Below are positions 19,651-28,371 of a stretch of 38,066 nt of DNA, piece after piece; the first letter of the stretch is position 1, and each line of letters starts with the position of its first letter. The stretch lies in NCBI GenBank assembly GCA_016926265.1, contig JAFGOW010000131.1, positions 1-38,066 on the forward strand. Reading direction: 5' to 3'. A program made the translations under genes and the position numbers. Source of the stretch: Deltaproteobacteria bacterium (GTDB lineage Bacteria; Desulfobacterota; Desulfuromonadia; Desulfuromonadales; JAAYDE01). The notes below the pieces were generated by a model that ran no database searches, was not told where the DNA came from, and was given only the letters and a program-made list of their open reading frames with translations.

Positions 19651-19840
19651 AAAATTTGGCACGTCATCCCCCCCTGGATTCGGATAATCCAAGACCACAA
19701 TCATCTCCACCAGATGCTTTTGTGATAAAAACGGATTTTTTAATAAAAAAATAATTTAGCAGATTCACCCTACCCAGGAAAACTGCGCAACCGGCGTTTC
19801 CGTTGGCCGCATCGTATCTCTCCACGGGTGATGAATCCCG

Positions 19841-20830
19841 CTAGGTTTCCTTCTTTAATAGATCCACAGATTCTGCGGAAGAAGCAGAAATAGAAAGATC
19901 TGTTTTAACCATCTCCGATACGATTTCGTCAAACCGTTTCTCGGCCTTCCAACCCAAGGTTTCATGAATGCGACCCGCATTTCCGAACAGCGGCACGGCT
20001 TCCTCCTCGCGAAAAAATTCCGGGCTGCTCTCCACAAAATCCCGATAATCGAGTCCGACTTCAGAAAAAGCCTTCTCGACAAATTCCCGGACGGTATGCA
20101 AAAAACCGGAGGAAATCACGAAATCACAGGGGATCTCAGGCTGTAACATCCGCCACATCGCCCAAACATAATCAGGGGCATAACCCCAGTCACGCTCGGC
20201 CTCCAGATTGCCCAAAACCAGCTTCCTTTCCAATCCCATTTTGATACGGGCCACGGCAGCGGAAATTTTTCGGGTGACAAACCTCTGTCCCCGCCGCGGC
20301 GACTCGTGATTGTAGAGAATCCCGGTACAGGCAAACATTCCGTGCTGTCGGCGATAATAATCGACCAGGTTGTGTCCGGCCAATTTGGAGATCCCGTAAA
20401 TGGAGCGGGGACGGAAGGGGGTCGTTTCGTCTTGAGGCCAGTGATCAACCTGGCCGAACATCTCACTCGTGCCGGCGAAGAAAAACCGGCATTGGGGCGC
20501 CCGGTTCCTGATAATCGTCAGGAGGTTATGGGTGCCGCCGATATTGGCCTCAAGAATTTTTGATTCATCCTCCAACCGGTAACTGACAAAACTCGAGGCA
20601 GCGAGATGATAGCACTCCTGCGGCGCGGCATCGTCCGCAACCCGAAGCAGCCAGTCATGGTTCGTCAGCGAGCCGCGATAAAGAACACAACGGCCTTCGA
20701 TTCCTTTCAGATTCGGCATAGAAATATCGGGAAGTTCGATGCCGTGGACTTCATATCCTTGGGCCAACAGCAGTTCGGCCAGATAACTGCCATCCTGCCC
20801 GCCGATTCCGGTAATCAAAGCCTTTTTCAA
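19841..20830 (-). CDS. NAD-dependent epimerase/dehydratase, GDP-mannose dehydratase/reductase type
   Basis: A 329-residue short-chain dehydrogenase of the extended type. It has the Rossmann start ALITGIGGQDGSYLAELLL, the TSE at the catalytic Thr/Glu position (GTSEMFG) and the YGISK catalytic Tyr/Lys. The NHESPRRGQRFVTRKI and ERDWGYAPDYVWAMWRML segments tie it to the Gmd family. Unlike the true gmd-like gene nearby it lacks the [15 protein letters not shown]-clamp segment, so it may be the partner that reduces GDP-4-keto-6-deoxymannose to GDP-rhamnose (Rmd) or a second dehydratase. A 4-reductase role would complete a GDP-6-deoxyhexose pathway; this is inference. A separate fragment of an ABC transporter lies just upstream. 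Confidence 0.85.
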   Translation of the reverse strand: MKKALITGIGGQDGSYLAELLLAQGYEVHGIELPDISMPNLKGIEGRCVLYRGSLTNHDWLLRVADDAAPQECYHLAASSFVSYRLEDESKILEANIGGTHNLLTIIRNRAPQCRFFFAGTSEMFGQVDHWPQDETTPFRPRSIYGISKLAGHNLVDYYRRQHGMFACTGILYNHESPRRGQRFVTRKISAAVARIKMGLERKLVLGNLEAERDWGYAPDYVWAMWRMLQPEIPCDFVISSGFLHTVREFVEKAFSEVGLDYRDFVESSPEFFREEEAVPLFGNAGRIHETLGWKAEKRFDEIVSEMVKTDLSISASSAESVDLLKKET

Positions 20831-20878
20831 TTTATTGCCCTGCTTGAAGTTTTTTTAAACGCCTTGTTGGGCCGTCTC

Positions 20879-21129
20879 TCAGACGTCGAAACAGCGGCCA
20901 TTTCCCAGACGGTACAGCTTGTCGCGATACTGAATGGTGGGCAATGAGCCACAAACAAGATTGCCAACTTCCCATGCAGCGATTTGACCGCCTCCATGAG
21001 GCCGCATTCGGTGTCGTTTTCCAAGGCGCTGGTGGCCGCATCGAGTGCCAGCACGCCGGGCCGGTGGAAAAGCGCCCGCGCGATCCCGATGCCGAGCATT
21101 TCCAGCGTCCTTTTATTGAACCTGATCAT
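20879..21129 (-). pseudogene. Remnant of an ABC transporter ATPase domain
   Basis: Only the C-terminal end of an exporter ATPase survives. From about 21090 it reads IGIARALFHRPGVLALDAATSALENDTE and LHGKLAILFVAH, matching the C-terminus of the intact ABC gene at 26595-28322 (IGIARALYHNPQVLVMDEATSALDNDTE). The catalytic Glu of Walker B is Ala here. After VAH the frame is lost by about 4 missing bases, and the rest (TIQYRDKLYRLGNGRCFDV, then TGA at 20879-20881) continues in another frame. Upstream of 21090 similarity stops abruptly. It is not functional and marks a lost transporter or partial duplication between the two Gmd-family genes. Confidence 0.85.
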
Positions 21130-21143
21130 CGGCAGAGTACCGC

Positions 21144-21164
21144 CCCGGAAACGATGTTTCCGGG
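21144..21164. repeat. Strong perfect hairpin after gmd
   Basis: CCCGGAAAC-GAT-GTTTCCGGG forms a 9-bp stem with a 3-base loop, 50 bases beyond the gmd stop and just before the ABC remnant. No T-tract follows on the minus strand. It may act as a processing or attenuating structure, or be debris from the event that left the remnant. Confidence 0.6.
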
Positions 21165-21213
21165 ACGAGTGTTTCCAAAACTAAATTATCGAAGGCATGG
21201 GAACATAGCGTTT

Positions 21214-22248
21214 CTAAAACGAAAACCCGTTCCTGTTACGCCGCAGATCCGCCTCGACCATCATGGCGCACAACTCCTCCAGGCGGGTCTTTGGTTCCCA
21301 TCCCAGCTCAGTTTTGGCCTTGGAAGCATCTCCAATCAGCAACTCCACCTCTGCCGGCCGGTAAAAAACCGGGTTGATCCGGACCAGGATCTTGGAAGTT
21401 TTTTTATCGATACCCACTTCGTCCTTCCCCGTCCCTTCCCACCCTATGTCAATTTCCGCGGCCCGGCAGGCCATGTTCACGAAATTCCGCACCGTCTCGG
21501 TGCGCCCCGTGGCCAAAACATAGCTATCCGGTTTATCGGCCTGGAGCATCCGCCACATCCCCTGCACGTATTCCTTGGCATAGCCCCAGTCACGCTTGGC
21601 GCCCAGATTGCCCAGTTCGAGGACAGCGAGTTTCCCCAACTTGATTTTGGCGATCCCGTCGGTGATTTTCCGCGTCACGAATTCCCTGCCCCGCAACGGG
21701 GATTCGTGGTTGAAAAGAATCCCGCTCGCCCCAAAAATGCCATAGGATTCCCGGTAATTGACGGTTGTCCAGTGAGCGAAAAGTTTGGCCACCCCATACG
21801 GGCTGCGGGGATGGAAAGGGGTCGTCTCTTTTTGAGGCACTTCTCGGACCTTTCCGAAGAGTTCGGAGGTGGAAGCCTGATAAAAACGGATATTCCGATC
21901 GACAATCCGGATGCCTTCCAGCAAATGCAACGCACCGAGTCCGGTAATTTTGGCCGTGGCGATGGGCTGATCAAAAGATACCCCGACAAAACTTTGAGCG
22001 GCCAGATTGTAGATCTCATCAGGCCGGATCTCATTGATCATTCGAATATTTGAGGACTGATCGGTCAGATCGTATTCGAGCAACCGCAAGTTGGAATGTT
22101 GGCTGATGCCAAGCTCCTCTATCCGCCAAAAATTGACGGAACTGGTTCTCCGGTAGGTGCCATAAACGGCATAACCCTTTTCCAGCAACAGCTGGGCAAG
22201 ATAAGCGCCATCTTGGCCGGTAATGCCTGTAAGAAGTGCTTTTTTCAA
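21214..22248 (-). CDS. gmd: GDP-mannose 4,6-dehydratase
   Basis: A 344-residue NADP-dependent enzyme that converts GDP-mannose to GDP-4-keto-6-deoxymannose, precursor of GDP-fucose, GDP-rhamnose and related sugars. It has [19 protein letters not shown], the NADP-specific [15 protein letters not shown], the catalytic STSELFG and SPYGVAK segments, and [17 protein letters not shown], all hallmarks of Gmd. Length is at the usual value. It implies a 6-deoxy sugar in the glycan. The reductase step could be done by the neighbouring relative at 19841-20830. It is separated from the preceding glycosyltransferase by 161 bases with no recognisable gene. Confidence 0.95.
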   Translation of the reverse strand: MKKALLTGITGQDGAYLAQLLLEKGYAVYGTYRRTSSVNFWRIEELGISQHSNLRLLEYDLTDQSSNIRMINEIRPDEIYNLAAQSFVGVSFDQPIATAKITGLGALHLLEGIRIVDRNIRFYQASTSELFGKVREVPQKETTPFHPRSPYGVAKLFAHWTTVNYRESYGIFGASGILFNHESPLRGREFVTRKITDGIAKIKLGKLAVLELGNLGAKRDWGYAKEYVQGMWRMLQADKPDSYVLATGRTETVRNFVNMACRAAEIDIGWEGTGKDEVGIDKKTSKILVRINPVFYRPAEVELLIGDASKAKTELGWEPKTRLEELCAMMVEADLRRNRNGFSF

Positions 22249-22409
22249 ACTGGACTCCTTTTATATTTTGACTGCCTCATGAAGCGGCCAAAAAGGCTGC
22301 CATTTTGCCTGACAAGCCACCTTTTGGAGTATATAACCTTCTTCCCAAAAGAGATCGTCAACGGAAAAATTCACTCCGGGGGGAAATCTTAAAAGGATCG
22401 ATGAAATTT

Positions 22410-23318
22410 TTAGTCCCAAAATAACTTTTGGGCGCTCATCCAACGCTTTATTTTTTTGGGAAGATATTTTTCAACTAACCCAGCCTGAAAGCCCAGATAA
22501 CGGAAAAGAACCCTCGCCAAGACTGATGGAATAAGCCAGGGGCATCGATGCGCAACATACCGAATTTCTGATTTCAGAAAGCGAAGCCCTTCGCCTTCAG
22601 CCCCTCCAAAAGCTTCACGCATCCACACATTCCGGGCATGGAAAACCCCGGTATCGAAATATCGCTTCCATTCCTGGGCGAAAGAATATCCGTGAGAATG
22701 AAAAACCTCCGCCTCCGCGCAATAAGCAACCTTCCAGCCTGCAAGAAGCATCTTCCCGACGGCATAGGTATCTTCCCCAATAATCGTCTTTTGGGGAAAC
22801 CCACCAACCCTTTTTAGGACATCATGGCGGTAGGCAGCAAAGGAGTTGGAAATGAAAGCCGTCTTGATCCCCAGGGCGGGGATGTCCGCCTTGGATTTGA
22901 CCCGGCTCACCGGCGGATAGTTGAAAAGCCGGGCATGGGCCTCGATCGGCCCGGCGCCGGGACGCGGCAACTGACGACCAAAGGCGGCGCCGACTAGAGA
23001 ATCCGAAAACGGCGCGACCAGATTTCCCAGCGCCTCGGGAGAAGCCAGCACCGCATCCTGGGTCATGAAGACAATGACCTCCGCTTCCGGGCAAAGCCCC
23101 ACGGCAAGCCGCCGTGTACCGCCGTGGTTGAAGTCCTTGCGCGGGATGCGGTGGACACGAAAACCGGCCGCCGCGAAGATTTCCGGCGTGCCGTCATCGG
23201 AGGAAGAGTCGACGAGCAGACGATCAATCCCGGACAAAGACTGCGCCGCTAGCGCATCGAGAAATCCCGGCGCCTCAAATGCGGCGTTCAGGGTCAGAAG
23301 GCAGAAGGAAATTTTCAT
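22410..23318 (-). CDS. Glycosyltransferase family 2 (rhamnosyltransferase-like)
   Basis: A 302-residue inverting GT-A enzyme. The N-terminal FCLLTLNAA, VDSSSDDGT near 50 and the FNHGGTRRLAV segment are typical of rhamnosyltransferases of the GT2 group; TQDAVL is the metal-binding turn. EDTYAVGKMLLAGWKVAY is the acceptor-side acidic motif. A GDP-6-deoxy sugar is made next door, but GT2 enzymes of this type more often use dTDP-rhamnose, so the donor is open. The start at 23318 is the first ATG with the family N-terminus; 13 codons upstream are unsupported. GC content is intermediate here and falls sharply beyond 23400. Confidence 0.88.
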   Translation of the reverse strand: MKISFCLLTLNAAFEAPGFLDALAAQSLSGIDRLLVDSSSDDGTPEIFAAAGFRVHRIPRKDFNHGGTRRLAVGLCPEAEVIVFMTQDAVLASPEALGNLVAPFSDSLVGAAFGRQLPRPGAGPIEAHARLFNYPPVSRVKSKADIPALGIKTAFISNSFAAYRHDVLKRVGGFPQKTIIGEDTYAVGKMLLAGWKVAYCAEAEVFHSHGYSFAQEWKRYFDTGVFHARNVWMREAFGGAEGEGLRFLKSEIRYVAHRCPWLIPSVLARVLFRYLGFQAGLVEKYLPKKIKRWMSAQKLFWD

Positions 23319-23480
23319 AGATTCAAAAATTGGGCAGCACAATGCCCCGCTGGGCATTTCGTAGCAAGGATCGGAGATGAATGATTACTTTTTTACCAGC
23401 CAGAATTAGAATTCCGACTAAAAAAATATCCACCGGCAATCAAAAAAGTGGATAAATATTTCCGCCTCTGCAAACAATTC

Positions 23481-25373
23481 CTATTCCATATCGCTATAAA
23501 ATTGATGGCTTAACTCTCTAATCTTTTTCAAAACATGATGTTTCTCCATCTGGACACAAGCCGTTTTAATAGCAGAAGCCCCATAGATTTCACGAAGTCT
23601 ATTGTTGGCTCTTTTTGAAAAAACTATTCTTTCGCTTTCAGGAATACTCATGGATTTTTTATGATAAATATAAGTATTAGTAGCAACGCATAAATCAAAC
23701 CCGGCTAAAGAAGCCCTAAAACAGTAATCATTTTCCTCGCCATAATATTTTTCAAAAGTTTTCTCGTCTAAATACCCTATTTCGTTAATTACATCTCTAC
23801 GTATTCCGAAACAAAAACCATGAATTAGGGGGACAAAGGCTGGCCCAACTTTTTTAAACCATTTCTCACATTCTGAATTTAAATTTTCGATGGTTACTCC
23901 TGATGGAATTTTATTGATAGCAGTGTTTCGCCTTGTTTTTTTTATGAATGGAATGGATTGATAGGATGCAGCATTCGACATTGGGCCTACAATGCCAATG
24001 GATTCAGAAAGAAATGCTGTCTTTAATAACTTATTTGCCCAGTTCTTTGTAACAATCGTATCGCTGTTTATCAAAATAGCTAAATCGGCAGAACTGTTCT
24101 TAAGACCAATATTTGCTGATTTTGTATACCCTAGGTTATTCTCATTATGTATAACCTTTGCATAATCACATTTTTTGAATTTCGAAAAAAGATATTCAGT
24201 CATATCCTTTTCTGATGAATCGTTGACAATAATGATTTTTTGGTTTCTTTCTAAATTTTCTTCTATTGATTCAATGCATTTTTTAACACACTCAAAAGCA
24301 TTATAGACGCAAATAATGATATCTATAGATTTATTTTTAACGCAATCTACCATCTCTCCGTTTTTATAATAATTTTCAGCGATGAAAAATGATTCTTCAT
24401 ACCCGGAAACTTCTTTTAAATTTAATTCATTTTTTATCTCAGCTTTATTGCCATGGGGAATCAAGCCGAAATCTCTTACATTCCTCAAACATTCGCCATT
24501 TTTAAAAAGATTGTAAACTTCTCCAGGCAATTTTCTCAAGGCAGGAATTATTCCAAGCTGATCTCTTCTCGAAAATTTTTGAATTTCACTCCACCAATTT
24601 CTAAAAAAAACATCAGTAAATCCATTTTTAATTTTTGCGATAAAAAAATTAGTTTCGTACATGCCAGCATGATTGGGAATTCCAATTGAAACATAATATT
24701 CAATTTGACGTTGAATAATCCAAGGGTCTTCTTTAAAAAGAACAATACATGCTTTTGCTTCATCAAAAACACAATCCCTCAGTGGATGAGGAACAAAACC
24801 CAAATTACAATTCGATTTAATAAATTTATCAATATACTTCTCAAAATTACAACGAATTATCACATTCGCATCAATCCAAATAGCAATGTCATATTCTTTT
24901 AAAAGCAACGATGGGTGAGTTTTTACGAAACGCGCCATTCTAACAGGATCAGGGTGATAGTAAGGGATTGGGCGAATATCCCATATGCCAAAACCATCTA
25001 AGTGAAAATCTGAAAAACAAACGTAATCAATATTATTGTTGAGAATTTCCGGCGGCAATAATTTATCATAACCAGATGAAATAGCAGTGTAGACAACAAT
25101 ACGAGACCTACCCCTTTTATTTTTATATTGAAGAATTTCAACACGAGAAGGCGTTTTTATTGAAATATCAAATTTTTGTTTACTATGAATAATTTTTTTA
25201 ATTTTTTTTCCAACGAAAAAAAATATCTTTAAGAGTTCTCTCGAAATTCTTGGAGAAATTCTCTCAAACCCATGAAGGAAACTAAAAATTTTCCACCCCA
25301 TCATTCTATAAACTGATTTAATTTCATCTTTTTTACTTTTTTTTTCACACCATTTATGGATTTTTTTTTCCAT
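23481..25373 (-). CDS. Two-domain glycosyltransferase (DUF616/TOD1-like + GT2)
   Basis: A 630-residue AT-rich gene encoding two transferase domains. Residues about 88-310 resemble the DUF616 (TOD1/MUCI70) glycosyltransferase-like family: RIVVYTAISSGYDKLL, DYVCFSDF and the metal-binding YDIAIWIDANVII with Asp168. Residues about 350-560 are a GT2 domain: IIICVYNAFECV, VNDSS, ENNLGYTKSANIGLKNS and INSDT. The N-terminal 80 residues are basic and carry a short hydrophobic helix, perhaps a membrane contact. Such fusions can add two sugars in sequence. Codon use is very unlike the neighbours, as expected for transfer. Substrates are unknown. Confidence 0.85.
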   Translation of the reverse strand: MEKKIHKWCEKKSKKDEIKSVYRMMGWKIFSFLHGFERISPRISRELLKIFFFVGKKIKKIIHSKQKFDISIKTPSRVEILQYKNKRGRSRIVVYTAISSGYDKLLPPEILNNNIDYVCFSDFHLDGFGIWDIRPIPYYHPDPVRMARFVKTHPSLLLKEYDIAIWIDANVIIRCNFEKYIDKFIKSNCNLGFVPHPLRDCVFDEAKACIVLFKEDPWIIQRQIEYYVSIGIPNHAGMYETNFFIAKIKNGFTDVFFRNWWSEIQKFSRRDQLGIIPALRKLPGEVYNLFKNGECLRNVRDFGLIPHGNKAEIKNELNLKEVSGYEESFFIAENYYKNGEMVDCVKNKSIDIIICVYNAFECVKKCIESIEENLERNQKIIIVNDSSEKDMTEYLFSKFKKCDYAKVIHNENNLGYTKSANIGLKNSSADLAILINSDTIVTKNWANKLLKTAFLSESIGIVGPMSNAASYQSIPFIKKTRRNTAINKIPSGVTIENLNSECEKWFKKVGPAFVPLIHGFCFGIRRDVINEIGYLDEKTFEKYYGEENDYCFRASLAGFDLCVATNTYIYHKKSMSIPESERIVFSKRANNRLREIYGASAIKTACVQMEKHHVLKKIRELSHQFYSDME

Positions 25374-25504
25374 ATTTTCAGACTTTTTAAAAATTCCTAA
25401 GATTATTTTCCCGAATTCTCACTAATTCTCTCGTGCTTAAAAAATCCTTTTGATCTTTCTGAAATAGCACTTTTCCGCGATATCTTTGTGTCCCCCCCGC
25501 AGAA

Positions 25505-26518
25505 TTAATCAATCAGCAATTTCTTTGTAATCCTCAAAATCATTTTTATTTTGTTTTTAATAAAAACAATAATTTTAAACGATTCTTCACTTTCGTTGTT
25601 GTGAAAAAAAAGGTCAAAAATCAGCTGCTCCACACTTCCCGCAGGAAATACAATGGTCATTTTTTCCAATTTTGATAACCCAGAATACATACTGTTAGCA
25701 TTTTTATAAATCTCTAAAATATATTTTTTAATCGCTTTCAGGGTTTCAGGCCTACAGTTATTATTTAATAAAAATTTAAAAATATTAATGCCGCTTACAA
25801 ACAAACCAGATATATTCTCCTTGCCCAAAGGGGCTGTAATTATTGAAAATTCCCTGATTCTTCTATGATAAAAACAGGCATTAATATGCTTAACTCGCTT
25901 CGCCTGAATGATACAAAGAAACGAAAACAAAATATCTTCATGGATTATTCCCTCCCAAAACGAGAGACCAACTTCTTTATAATAATCTGTTTTGATAAAT
26001 TGCAAAAATACAACACTTCTGTAATCATCGTTTTCTAACATTTTAGAAAATAGAAATTCACCATCAGAAATAGTATTATATTCACATTTTCTTTTGTAAA
26101 TATTATATTTTTTGTGAAAAAATTTTTTTAGTTCTTTATTGCCACAAGTTGTAACACCGTCAAAGCATAACAAATCTAAATCATTTTTGCTCGCCTCTGC
26201 GTATAAAGTCTCAAGAGTTTTATAATCTAAAAAATCATCGCTATCAACAAAATAAATATATTTTCCATTTGCATATTGAGCACCAAAGTTTCTAGCAGAA
26301 GATACGCCTCCATTTTCTTTATAAAACACAATGATGCGTGGATCCTTTTTTGCAAATTTTTTTAATATTTCTGATGATTTGTCAGTCGATCCATCATCAA
26401 CACATATTATCTCAATATCGAAAAGTGTTTGTCTGATAATACTATTAAGACACTCATCCAAATATTTTTCAACATTGTAAATAGGAACAATAACGGAAAC
26501 CTTTGGTAATTTATCCAT
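25505..26518 (-). CDS. Glycosyltransferase family 2
   Basis: A 337-residue GT-A enzyme of the group often seen in capsule loci. VSVIVPIYNVEKYLDECLNS opens the nucleotide-binding domain, followed by CVDDGSTDKS, GGVSSARNFGA and the DxD-containing YFVDSDDFLD. The C-terminal 120 residues are poorly conserved and may recognise the acceptor. The start at 26518 fits the family N-terminus; a GTG at 26569 would add 17 residues and cannot be excluded. It lies in the same AT-rich island as the DUF616-GT2 gene and was probably acquired with it. Confidence 0.88.
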   Translation of the reverse strand: MDKLPKVSVIVPIYNVEKYLDECLNSIIRQTLFDIEIICVDDGSTDKSSEILKKFAKKDPRIIVFYKENGGVSSARNFGAQYANGKYIYFVDSDDFLDYKTLETLYAEASKNDLDLLCFDGVTTCGNKELKKFFHKKYNIYKRKCEYNTISDGEFLFSKMLENDDYRSVVFLQFIKTDYYKEVGLSFWEGIIHEDILFSFLCIIQAKRVKHINACFYHRRIREFSIITAPLGKENISGLFVSGINIFKFLLNNNCRPETLKAIKKYILEIYKNANSMYSGLSKLEKMTIVFPAGSVEQLIFDLFFHNNESEESFKIIVFIKNKIKMILRITKKLLID

Positions 26519-26594
26519 AAAATTATTATTCCCAAAAAAATTTTTAAAATAATATTTCCCAAAAATCACATTGTTTTTTCTCGCTCAAATTTAG

Positions 26595-28322
26595 TTAGAC
26601 CAAGGTACAAATTCCATTTTCCAGACAATACACTTTGTCACAATGTTCGATGGTCGTCAAACGATGGGCCACGATTAAAATCGTCATCCTGCCATGCAAG
26701 GCCTTGATCGCTTCCATGACACCGCGCTCCGTGTCATTGTCCAGAGCGCTGGTGGCTTCATCCATTACCAGCACCTGGGGATTGTGATAGAGCGCCCGCG
26801 CGATGCCAATGCGCTGCATCTGGCCGCCCGAGAGCCGCACCCCCCGTTCCCCGACCCGGGTCTCCAGGCCTTCGGGCAGTTCCCGGACAAAGGTTTCGAG
26901 CTGGGCGGCGCGGATGGCGTTCCAGACCGCCCCCTCGTCAATCCGGTCGTTCTCCAAGCCGAAGGCAACATTGCGCCGCAGGGAGTCGTCGATCAGGAAG
27001 ATCGACTGCGGCACATAACCGAGCTGATTCTGCCACCCCCGCAGATTGGCCTGGATATCCAGGCCGTCGACCTCCACGCTCCCCGCCGTCGGAGTCAGCA
27101 GACCGAGCAGAATATTCACCAAGGTGCTCTTCCCGGCGCCACTGCTGCCTACGAAACCGACCGAAGTCCCCCGTTTGATTGACAGCTCGATCCGATCCAG
27201 AACATCCTTGTCCGCATCCGGATAGCGGAAAGCGACCCCCTTGAATCTCAGCTCATTCCGGAACGGCACCGGCACCGATTCGTCCCCGTGAGGGGGCGCC
27301 AGACGGCCCAATTCCTCGTCGAGCAGTTTGACGACAGGGGTGGAAAACTTCAAAAACTGCAGGGAACTGAGAACCCGGTTGGCCGACGGCATCAACCGAA
27401 AAGCCGCCGCCGCGAAAACGCCGATGGTCGGGAGCAGCGTCCCGACTTCCTTCCCCTGCCCCATGATCACGAAGACCAGGCCGGCCAGGCCGATAACCCC
27501 CAGCATCTCCAGCCACAGCCGCGGAAGATGATTCAAAGTGGTCTGCTTCTGCCCCACCATTGCGGCGCCAAGAGCATCGGCCTGAAAATCCCGGATAAAG
27601 GCCTCCTCACGCCCCAGCAGTTTGATCTCTTTGGCTCCGCCCAACCCCTGTTGCAAGTGCCGCATCCGCCGGCCGTCATGGTACTGTCGCTTCGCGCCCC
27701 ATTTTACGAGGCGGTCCTGGGTGAACCTCTGAAAAATCCATAGCGCCAAACCGATGAAAAAAAACAGCAGGATCATGCCGAGCGGCTCGATGACCAGCAG
27801 CAGCAGCGCGATCCCGGCCATGGCCAGAAGTTCGGTGATCAGCAACATCCCCGGCATCAGCGCCTTGTTTACCAGTTCCGAACTTTCCATGGTCACATTC
27901 CGGATCAGTTTCGCGGAATTGTGCCGAAGGTGAAAGATGTAGGGCTGACGCAGATAACCCTCGAACAAACGCTGGGAAAAGTAGGCTTGAAGACTGAATA
28001 CAAACTGCGCCTGCTTCCAGGCCATCAGCCCCAGGAACCCGCTCTTGAAACAAAAGGTCGACACCAGCAACACCATGCCGCCGACGATCAGAGCTTCGTG
28101 GCTCGGATTTCCAAAAAATTCGAGCCACGGGACGAGTTGCGGGAATTTTGCCGAAATGTTTTTGGAGCTGAGGAGCAGGACAATCGGGATCACCATGCCG
28201 ATGCCGAGCATCTCCAGCAGCGTTCCGAAAAACAGCATCGCCAAAAGAACACAGCACCGGAATCGATAGGCTTTGGGAAGATGTTTCCAGACGATTCGGG
28301 CCAGTTGAATTATGGAAGGCAT
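26595..28322 (-). CDS. ABC transporter, fused permease and ATPase (flippase/exporter)
   Basis: A 575-residue half transporter that would work as a dimer. Residues 1-310 contain six membrane helices; the ATPase domain begins near 345 with FKGVAFRYPDADKDVLDRIELS, Walker A GSSGAGKST, signature LSGGQMQRIGIARALYHNP, Walker B VLVMDEATSALD and H-loop IVAHRLTT. The family includes MsbA and PglK, which flip lipid-linked glycans; PglK-like service in this Und-P pathway is likely because no Wzx flippase was seen. The ATG at 28322 is preceded by GCGGAA; an upstream extension to 28355 lacks support. A decayed copy of its C-terminus lies at 20879-21129. GC content is back to the chromosomal level. Confidence 0.9.
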   Translation of the reverse strand: MPSIIQLARIVWKHLPKAYRFRCCVLLAMLFFGTLLEMLGIGMVIPIVLLLSSKNISAKFPQLVPWLEFFGNPSHEALIVGGMVLLVSTFCFKSGFLGLMAWKQAQFVFSLQAYFSQRLFEGYLRQPYIFHLRHNSAKLIRNVTMESSELVNKALMPGMLLITELLAMAGIALLLLVIEPLGMILLFFFIGLALWIFQRFTQDRLVKWGAKRQYHDGRRMRHLQQGLGGAKEIKLLGREEAFIRDFQADALGAAMVGQKQTTLNHLPRLWLEMLGVIGLAGLVFVIMGQGKEVGTLLPTIGVFAAAAFRLMPSANRVLSSLQFLKFSTPVVKLLDEELGRLAPPHGDESVPVPFRNELRFKGVAFRYPDADKDVLDRIELSIKRGTSVGFVGSSGAGKSTLVNILLGLLTPTAGSVEVDGLDIQANLRGWQNQLGYVPQSIFLIDDSLRRNVAFGLENDRIDEGAVWNAIRAAQLETFVRELPEGLETRVGERGVRLSGGQMQRIGIARALYHNPQVLVMDEATSALDNDTERGVMEAIKALHGRMTILIVAHRLTTIEHCDKVYCLENGICTLV

Positions 28323-28371
28323 AAAGGCATTCCGCCAGCGACCATAGAGAAGCAAAACTAGTTAAATAAAT

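Larger units (their letters stand above)
23358..26590. other. AT-rich island inside the glycan cluster
   Basis: Between about 23.36 and 26.59 kb the sequence is dominated by A/T, including many poly-A and poly-T tracts and AAA/ATT-rich codons, against GC-rich flanks that both resume within about 100 bases. It holds exactly two glycosyltransferase genes and their short spacers (123 and 131 bases without genes). No transposase, tRNA or flanking repeat was seen. It is best read as foreign genes acquired into the cluster, most likely by homologous exchange of the variable middle of a polysaccharide locus. Confidence 0.8.

Noticed and set aside
22824-22836. GGCGGTAG, resembling an ops (RfaH) element
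   Set aside because: It lies inside a glycosyltransferase gene and on the strand opposite to cluster transcription.
22823-26600. Possible mobile element carrying the AT-rich genes
   Set aside because: No transposase, integrase, terminal repeats or target duplication could be seen at either boundary.
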